From: Phalacrocorax aristotelis
Lineage: Eukaryota > Chordata > Aves > Suliformes > Phalacrocoracidae
Direction of reading: 5' to 3'
Assembly: GCF_949628215.1 (NCBI RefSeq)
Contig: NC_134280.1
Coordinates: forward strand, 50,742,621-50,806,620
DNA length: 64,000 bases
A program made the translations under genes and the position numbers. Positions 57,831-64,000 of this stretch are shown one piece after another; position 1 is the stretch's first letter, and every line of letters begins with the position of its first letter. The notes beneath the pieces were generated by a model that was not told where the DNA came from, made no database searches, and saw nothing but the letters and a program-made list of their open reading frames with translations.

Positions 57831-58077
57831 AGGGGCGCGGAGGCTGTGGCTCGGTGGTACCCCACTCGCCCCCGACCTCGGCGGCCTGTCCAGGGCCGGG
57901 GCCGGCCAGCAGCGCCCAGGCAGCAGAGTCATGGCGGGGCCAGGCGAGCAGGTGGACCCGCGCCGCCGCCCCCAAACATCCCCGGGCATTGCCGCCGCCC
58001 ACCGGGCCGGGAGTACCTCCCTCCCCACCGCCGCCTCCCCCTGGGCACGGCGGGCGGCGGCCTCAGCACAGCGGGGG

Positions 58078-58083
58078 TATAAA
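58078..58083 (+). promoter_or_regulatory. TATAAA motif within the CpG island
   Basis: A perfect TATAAA in GC-rich surroundings (GGGGGTATAAACTTCCC) on the plus strand, on the intron side of the proposed HRAS first exon. If used, it would drive rightward transcription antisense to that exon. Its function is unproven. Confidence 0.3.
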
Positions 58084-58232
58084 CTTCCCAGGGGGGTGCA
58101 GCGGCCCCGCTAACAGGTGGTGGCGGTGCTGCCGGCCCGTCCCCGCCAAACCAGGGGGTGCTGCCCCCCGCCGCCCAAACCCCGACGGGGCGTCGTGTTA
58201 CCCCGCCAGCCCCGTCCCCGGCGGTCACTCAC

Positions 58233-58290
58233 CGGCTTGTCCACCCCGCCAGGCGGGATGCGCGCCCTGGAGAGCAGGGCGCGGAAGTTT
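58233..58290 (-). other. HRAS: Proposed HRAS 5' non-coding exon (5' limit uncertain)
   Basis: The minus strand reads GGTGGACAAGCCG and then a near-perfect donor GTGAGTGA at 58232. No ATG is present in roughly 150 bases upstream on this strand, which suits an untranslated leader. Position and strand fit the HRAS acceptor at 25759. The transcription start is a guess, placed downstream of the AT-rich pocket at 58299-58330. Confidence 0.45.
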
Positions 58291-58506
58291 AAAGCGGGAT
58301 AATAATAATAATATTTTAATATGTTTTTTCTTCCAACGGAGAAGAATCAAGAGCAGGCGTGCGCGTCGTCGTCCCCCCGCCGCTACTCCGCTTCTCCCCG
58401 CCCGGCCCGGCCCCACCAGGGGCTTCAGCCGCGCGTCGGCCCGGCGGCGAGGTGAAGTTTCCACCGCGGTGGTGGAGGCGCCCCCGGTGTGCCGCGCCCG
58501 CCCCGC

Positions 58507-58511
58507 ATTGG
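58507..58511 (-). promoter_or_regulatory. CCAAT box next to a GC box
   Basis: CCAAT on the minus strand directly beside CCGCCCC, a typical NF-Y/Sp1 pair, about 220-270 bases upstream of the proposed HRAS leader. Confidence 0.45.
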
Positions 58512-59271
58512 CACCGGGCGCCGGGCGCTCCTGCCGCCGCCGCGCCCGGACAATGTGCGTGCGGGGGGAGCGGCACGGAGCGCAGCGGAGCCAGGCGGGA
58601 GCGCGCCCCGCCGGCGGCCGCGGCACACACCCAGGGCCCCCCAAGCCCCGCCCACCCGCCACTCAACGGCCGCCTGCCGCCCCTGATAGGCGGCCCCCGC
58701 CGCCACCGCCCTCCGGGTGGGCCGCGGCGCCTGTCAATCAGACGCCACCCGCCCGCCTGCCAGTCGCGGCCTGGCCGCGGGGCGGTGGCGGTGGGCGGCT
58801 GTGAGGGGAGTGGGGGTGGTGGGACGCTGCCTAGCCCCGGTGTGCCGCCCCCGCGCGCCCCTTCCCCCGGGAGCTGCCGCGATCTCGTCGTCGTGGGTCC
58901 CGTATCCCCCACCCCCACCTCCGGGGCTGTGCCTCTGCCTCCCGCCCCGCGGCGGCCCCTCCTGAAGAGTTCCCCGCGCCCGGGGTGAGGGGAAGGCCTG
59001 GCGGCCGCCGCGCTGCAAACACCGCCCGCGCTCTCCCCTCAGCTCGCCCTTCCGCGCGGCTGCAGGGGTGCTCGGCCCGCCAGCGGGGACCGGGAGGCGC
59101 CGCGGCTCTCCCGGTAGCAAGTGGGCTGGCAGCAGGCGCTGCCCGGACACGGCGTGCGGGGCGGGAGATCCTCTCAGCCTCCTGGTTGTCCCGGGGCCTG
59201 CCGAGCCGCCGCTTGCGTGACCCCGGCCGGTCGCGGGAAGAGAACTGCTGCCGAAGGGCACGGCCCTCCGG

Positions 59272-59277
59272 GTAAGG
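59272..59277 (+). other. Candidate donor of a rightward first exon
   Basis: CTCCGG followed by GTAAGG at the right edge of the CpG island, in the correct orientation for a gene divergent from HRAS. No downstream partner exon was identified. Confidence 0.35.
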
Positions 59278-59345
59278 CGGCAGGGAGAGCCCGCGCCCTG
59301 CCCTCGCACTCCAGGCAAGGCCCAGAGCCGCAGGTACAGCTCTGG

Positions 59346-62300
59346 GCTGAGCTGCGTTTCTCAGCTCCCCGCGAAGGCCCGGCAAACAGCGCGTTTTTGG
59401 GAAGGAAGATCAGAGACTGCTGAAATGTAGCGTTTATTAGCAGCCACAGTCCCTAGTTGATAAGCCATGGGCTAAACCCAGCTCAACGGGTGCTTATATC
59501 CAGCCCCTGGAAATGCCTAGAGAAACAGACGACTCCAAAGTACTCAGGAGCGATTTAGACAGGCTACAAGACACCTGCAACTGCTCTGTATAGGACAGCT
59601 GGGGTCCAATTAGGCTTAGCAGCAGAGCTACACAACGCATGAACAGAATTACTGCAATTACAGGCAAAGGTCCGAGTGTATCAAGGGGCTCTGATGCCAT
59701 TTGGGTGCCACAAGGAGGACCACTAAATCGGAGCTAGTAAACCTTGATGGGCTCAAGCTTCATTCCATGAATTCAGGTCTGTCAACGCAGCACTTCCACT
59801 CCTGTCACAGTATGCCTATGTTACCAGACATTTCCTGCTATTAGGCACCATATTACTTTGGAAAGTGGATAGTGGATTGCATAGTCACCTTGTTATCCAG
59901 GACCATGCAGAAGCAATCAAGCTTTGATGCAGAATATGATGCTGAATAAAGTATGCATTCCTGGTACTGGGCTGATGTGCATTTCAAGCACATTGCCACG
60001 ATTTATTGTCTCCATTAGAAAAGTATCTAGTAATCTGAAAATGGATCTAGAAGCCATTGTTCTAGATACTACACTTGACACATAAAAAAAGAAAGCTCAT
60101 GCCCCGCAGAGCTTGTAGCGAAAGTAGATCAAGTGAGTTCTGAGGGTACCCGCTGACAGAGCTGTGCAGGTTTTTTCAGGTCTCACAGACGTGTTGCACC
60201 AGCACAAACAAACCTGCCAGAGCACTTTCGAAAAGCCGGCATGCAAACAGGCAGGTCCAAACAAAAATGTTGAAGCTTTAACCTACCTTGGAACTCTGTG
60301 CTTGCTTCTAACAAGCCCTCCTGATTCTGAACAATCTCTCAGTTCTCTGCAGAAGCAAAGACTGCAGCTCACAGAAACACAGCATCTCTCCTGAGCAAGC
60401 CAACAGCAGGAGCAGCAGCACACACAAAGGTGATGGGTTTCTGCACAGGCAGACACACGTACGCATGGTGCGCCGCCTCTCTGCGCTACCTGTCTCATCT
60501 TGTTTTAGCCATTTCTGGCAAGCAGGCAGGGTACTGGAGCATGCAGAAATCTTGTTTTTTGAAGCACCCTGAAAGCAGGCTCATATTTTTCAGTACGGAG
60601 GTGGCCCAGCAGAACTTACCAGGGAGCAAGACCGCATAGGTAGTGTAATAGACACAGGTATGGGTGAACCTCAGATTCATGTTTCTTGGGCTTCTCAGAG
60701 ACCTACAAGAACCAAGAAACACCAGAAGATGGGACTGAAACTGCCCCTTTCTTGCTGATTCTTCAGTGCCAGATCACATCAGGATGTAAGATACCTGAAG
60801 ACCACTTGTTGTTTTCAGACTGCTGGAAGACAGAGGCATAATCACCTATTGGTGAGTCATAACCACACAATCACATAGGGGTGATGACACAAACTTGTGA
60901 GGATGCAGAGAGTGATATAGCTTAAAGAAGTCTTCTCCCACTTTCTATTATTGGGTAAAAAAAAGCAAAATATTGGAACAAGATCCTCAGTTGTTGCAAA
61001 GCAGCATAGCTCCATTGCTTTTGGCAAAGCTGGGCAGATTTGCACTTGCTGAGGTGATAGCCCTTTCTGTTTGTAAAAAGTCATTCTGCCTGGACAGATT
61101 ATTCCTTCCTTTCTCTAAAGTGGAATTTAATTCTAGGAAAACGTCTGGCCTGTCTGAGGCCTCTGGAAGACACAACCCTTTTTTTTAAACACGGAATGTG
61201 CAGTGCCACAGCAACAGCAGTGCAAATGCCACTGCAAGAAGCAGTCTACTGACTACTCTGCCAACTCATCCCATGGTGTCACCAGCTGGACTGGCAACAA
61301 ACTCCTCCAGCTACCCACCAGGCATGAGTGCAGCTCCTGTGCTCTATGGCAAACCTCAAGACAGGTGAAGAGAAGTGTGCAGCTCCTCAGAAATCCTGCA
61401 GTGCTATTAACTATTGCAAGCCTTGCTTGACAGGAGAGGAAGACTGGTCAAATACTGGTCCTACTGGCATGCAGTGCAACAAAAGGAAATGGAGAGAATT
61501 TCAGAAGATCCTTACTGGCGCAGTAATGCAGCCAAAACAAAATCTGCAGTGGGGTTGAAAAGCTGTTCCATCATTCCCATGCCTTCAGTTTTTCATGATC
61601 TATACATATTGTATTAATTACCTAGTGTATAAATATGTACTGTATGTAGGTTGCAGGTGGGGGGCCATATCTCATGGATATGCTTATCCCATCATGCCTT
61701 TTGCAACACCACTCTAAATTCAGTGTGGGAAGGTACATCACTGATTTTTGAAGGTGCTGTGACCCAAAAAATAACTCCTTGATATTGTCATTCCCTCTTT
61801 AACCTCTGTAAGAGGGGATTCACAGACAAGGCGTGAGCTTAGCTCTCCACTGTGTGACATATAAACTTAGGTCAGAGCTGAGTTAGCAACTGAACTTGCT
61901 CATCAGCTATGGATAAGGGCTATCCCCAATGTTTTTGAAATGTTAATCTCTTTTAGAGTTATTTCTAGTAGAAATAACTCTGGCAATGGCCAAGTTGAAT
62001 TGTTCTTTCTTCCTCCCTAAAAAAACCAAAAAAGAACATGAAAAGTTCTTCTTGTAATCATCAAAATAATCAACAAAGTAAATAACAGAATTTTTTTAGC
62101 TTTCACAAGGATACGTGCTTGAATACATCCAGATATATGACATATACTTTTTATATACTGAAGGGTATATTAATTCCCAGCAGACACACAGGGTAGATTA
62201 GTGTTGTCAGTTACTTTTATTGTTCTGAGTCTCCTGTTACTTCACCATACCTACAAGTTCACCTGACTTTTAATTATGCAGACTGCTTCCTGGTTCTTGC

Positions 62301-64000
62301 CATGACTTTTGAGCTCTCCCTGCACTCACTAGTCCGTTTTTGTGGGTGGATACGTTTTCTGTGTAACTAAAACTTTCTTGAAGTGTTTGGAAGGAAGACT
62401 GTATGACTCCTTAACATTGTCTCTGAGAGCACGCTGAGAAAAGCAGAGAACCCCATGAGTTTTTCTTCCCCACAGCACCATATTCTTCATGATTTTTAAA
62501 TTTATTCCTCCTGCAGACACACCAGACTCAGGAAACCTGCAAGGACTTTTCCCATACTGCAGTGTATGGGAACTTAGAGGATGAGTGGTGTCATGGCAGA
62601 AAGCAAACTAATAATACACAATCAACTTTTAAAATTTTGAGTTTTCTAGAGAACATAAATTATTTCCTTTTGGTATCTGACAATGCAACACAAGTAACTT
62701 GCCATGGCAACCAGCTTATGAAACAGGAAAAAAATTATCGTCACAAGGTGCTTTGTTGCTATAGCAAGGAAAGAAGCTGAGACCTTATTCTTTGTATTCA
62801 CTGGCGGGCTATGCATCATCTAGGTAGCAGAACCTGTCAGTAGAAGTTTATGTTAGATTTAGTGCAAGTCAGCTGCCTCGTGGGCCTGTCTGATACTTGG
62901 ATCAAAACTGAAGTGCAGTCAGGGGAAGAAAGAAGTGTTCAGAAGAATTGAAACAAGGCTGGATTCTCAGAAATACAGGGCCAAATCCTTTTCCGCAGCA
63001 AGCTGATGCAACTCTGCAGATGCCAGTAAGGGATGAACCAATTTCTTCTGAAATTAATTTGGCTTCCATTCTCTGACAGTCTCCATTCTTCCCCCTACGC
63101 CCTCCTTTTTTTTTTTTTTTTTTTTTTGAAGTGGAGTAAATCTCTGCAGATGTGGGAACATTTTGGCGTTACCTGGGACAGAGGATGGAATAGGCTCGCA
63201 GAGTCTGTCTTCAAACCCATTCTCTTTACAGGAATGCTTCTTGGAAGGGCAGACTCATTATTACACAGCTTATGCTAGTGAGAGAATTCAGAAATGGCAG
63301 AGGGGATTGGCTAAAGGCAGAGAGGGGAAACACTCATAATTATCGCTGTGGGAGGAAGGCAAAACTGAGCTTTGTTAGCTTAGAGGAGGACAATTTTGAA
63401 AACTGGTATTGTGCAAGTAGTCACAGAAGCCAGTGGAACTACCCTGTGCTTAAGATAGGCTCATTTGTAAATCTGGAGTGGGTCTAGGGTGTACACAAAA
63501 TGTTAGCTTTACTCCTGATCTGGAAAGGATGCCTTCTGCAGGATAGTCTTGAAAAGTGAAGGGAAAACTGAAAGTTTCTTAATCCCTAGACTACTGATAT
63601 AAGCTGAAAGTAGCACAGCTCCATCTGTGTGATGGAATGAAGTGTGTTCTCCCTCTTTCTATTTTAAAAACACTGTCTCCCATTTAAAGTTTAGGCTGTT
63701 GATATAGTAGTATCAGGCTTGAGAAACAGTAGCCAGCCTTCTGAGCTGTCTGGGGGCTTAGTTGAATTTACAGGTAAAATTGTTGTGCCTCATGGACAAT
63801 CCTTCTAGCTTTCTGGTGAGGCTGTAGAGGTAATACTGCTAGAACACAAGTCCCAACTGTAGCATGACTTGGAAAGCAGCCTTTGAGAGAAGCTGTTAAT
63901 GTATCAAATAAATCTATGTGGGGATGCAAGGCTAGAGTTTACTCCTGACAATGAATTGTTACACTGTGAGTGACTGACTATAAAAACACTATGGGGAAAA
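59346..64000. other. Region right of the CpG island without recognised gene
   Basis: GC content falls sharply. No exon of LRRC56 or another known gene could be recognised on either strand. It contains a T22 run at 63106-63127. It is probably first intron or flank of the divergent gene. Confidence 0.5.
63106..63127. repeat. T22 homopolymer
   Basis: Twenty-two consecutive T bases, with no recognised element attached. Confidence 0.95.

Larger units (their letters stand above)
25759..58232 (-). other. HRAS: Probable HRAS intron 1 (about 32.5 kb)
   Basis: Inferred from the acceptor at 25759 and the CpG-island donor at 58232. No protein-coding gene was recognised on either strand over this span. 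Identified contents are simple repeats, one CR1 fragment, and possible old repeat debris near 46.8-47.0 kb. An extra non-coding exon or a nearer promoter is possible. Confidence 0.5.
57835..59345. promoter_or_regulatory. CpG island, probable HRAS promoter and likely bidirectional
   Basis: This is the only long GC- and CpG-dense block in the window. It contains GC boxes (CCCCGCCC at 58396, CCGCCCC at 58499, CCCCGCCCA at 58646), an inverted CCAAT box (ATTGG at 58507, correct orientation for a minus-strand gene), and TCAATCA at 58734. A minus-strand donor (GTGAGT at 58232) and plus-strand donors (GTGAGG at 58985 and GTAAGG at 59272) point outward in both directions. In mammals HRAS and LRRC56 are divergent and share this kind of promoter. 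The rightward gene itself was not identified. Confidence 0.75.

Noticed and set aside
57605..58804. Open frame of 399 codons on the plus strand through the CpG island
   Set aside because: Composition is Pro/Arg/Gly/Ala from GC-rich sequence, it crosses the proposed promoter, similar long frames are open on the other strand, and no protein family was recognised.

Overview
This is vertebrate nuclear DNA, most likely from a bird. The gene density is low, introns are large, one GC-rich CpG island is present, and the only clear interspersed repeat is a 5'-truncated CR1 LINE ending in the diagnostic (ATTCTATG)-type tail at about 47.5-47.96 kb. There are no operons, phage, CRISPR arrays or bacterial signals.

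Layout. (1) 1-4376, plus strand: the last three coding exons of a USP6NL/RN-tre-like TBC Rab-GAP gene (1412-1511, 2743-2895, 3079-4376); the catalytic half of the TBC domain lies in exons before the window. Its 3'UTR follows, with a candidate AATAAA at 5723. (2) About 7.6-15.9 kb: an intergenic spacer between two convergent genes, with no recognisable gene. (3) 15.9-58.2 kb, minus strand: a complete HRAS gene. Its four coding exons (25605-25715, 21615-21793, 19142-19301, 18294-18413) give an uninterrupted 189-residue protein with wild-type Gly12, Gly13 and Gln61 and an HRAS-type double-palmitoylation/farnesylation tail ending CVIS. A 3'UTR intron starts three bases after the stop codon. The distal 3'UTR exon (about 15895-16200) ends at an AGTAAA polyadenylation signal whose surroundings resemble the human HRAS 3' end. 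The 5' non-coding exon is probably in the CpG island at 57.8-59.3 kb, which would make intron 1 about 32.5 kb, against roughly 1 kb or less in mammals. (4) 57.8-59.3 kb: the CpG island, with GC boxes, an inverted CCAAT box, donor-like sites on both strands and an odd AT-rich pocket. It looks like a bidirectional promoter; in human the head-to-head neighbour is LRRC56, but no LRRC56 coding exon was found up to 64 kb. (5) 59.3-64 kb: sequence with no gene I can recognise, perhaps the first intron of the rightward gene.

Biologically, the window pairs a Rab5-family GAP-like gene (endocytic trafficking) with HRAS (growth-factor signalling). The two are neighbours, and nothing in the sequence shows that they work together. 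I did not find a convincing new system. The most informative observations are the HRAS 3'UTR intron and conserved 3' end, the very long first intron, and the architecture of the CpG-island promoter.
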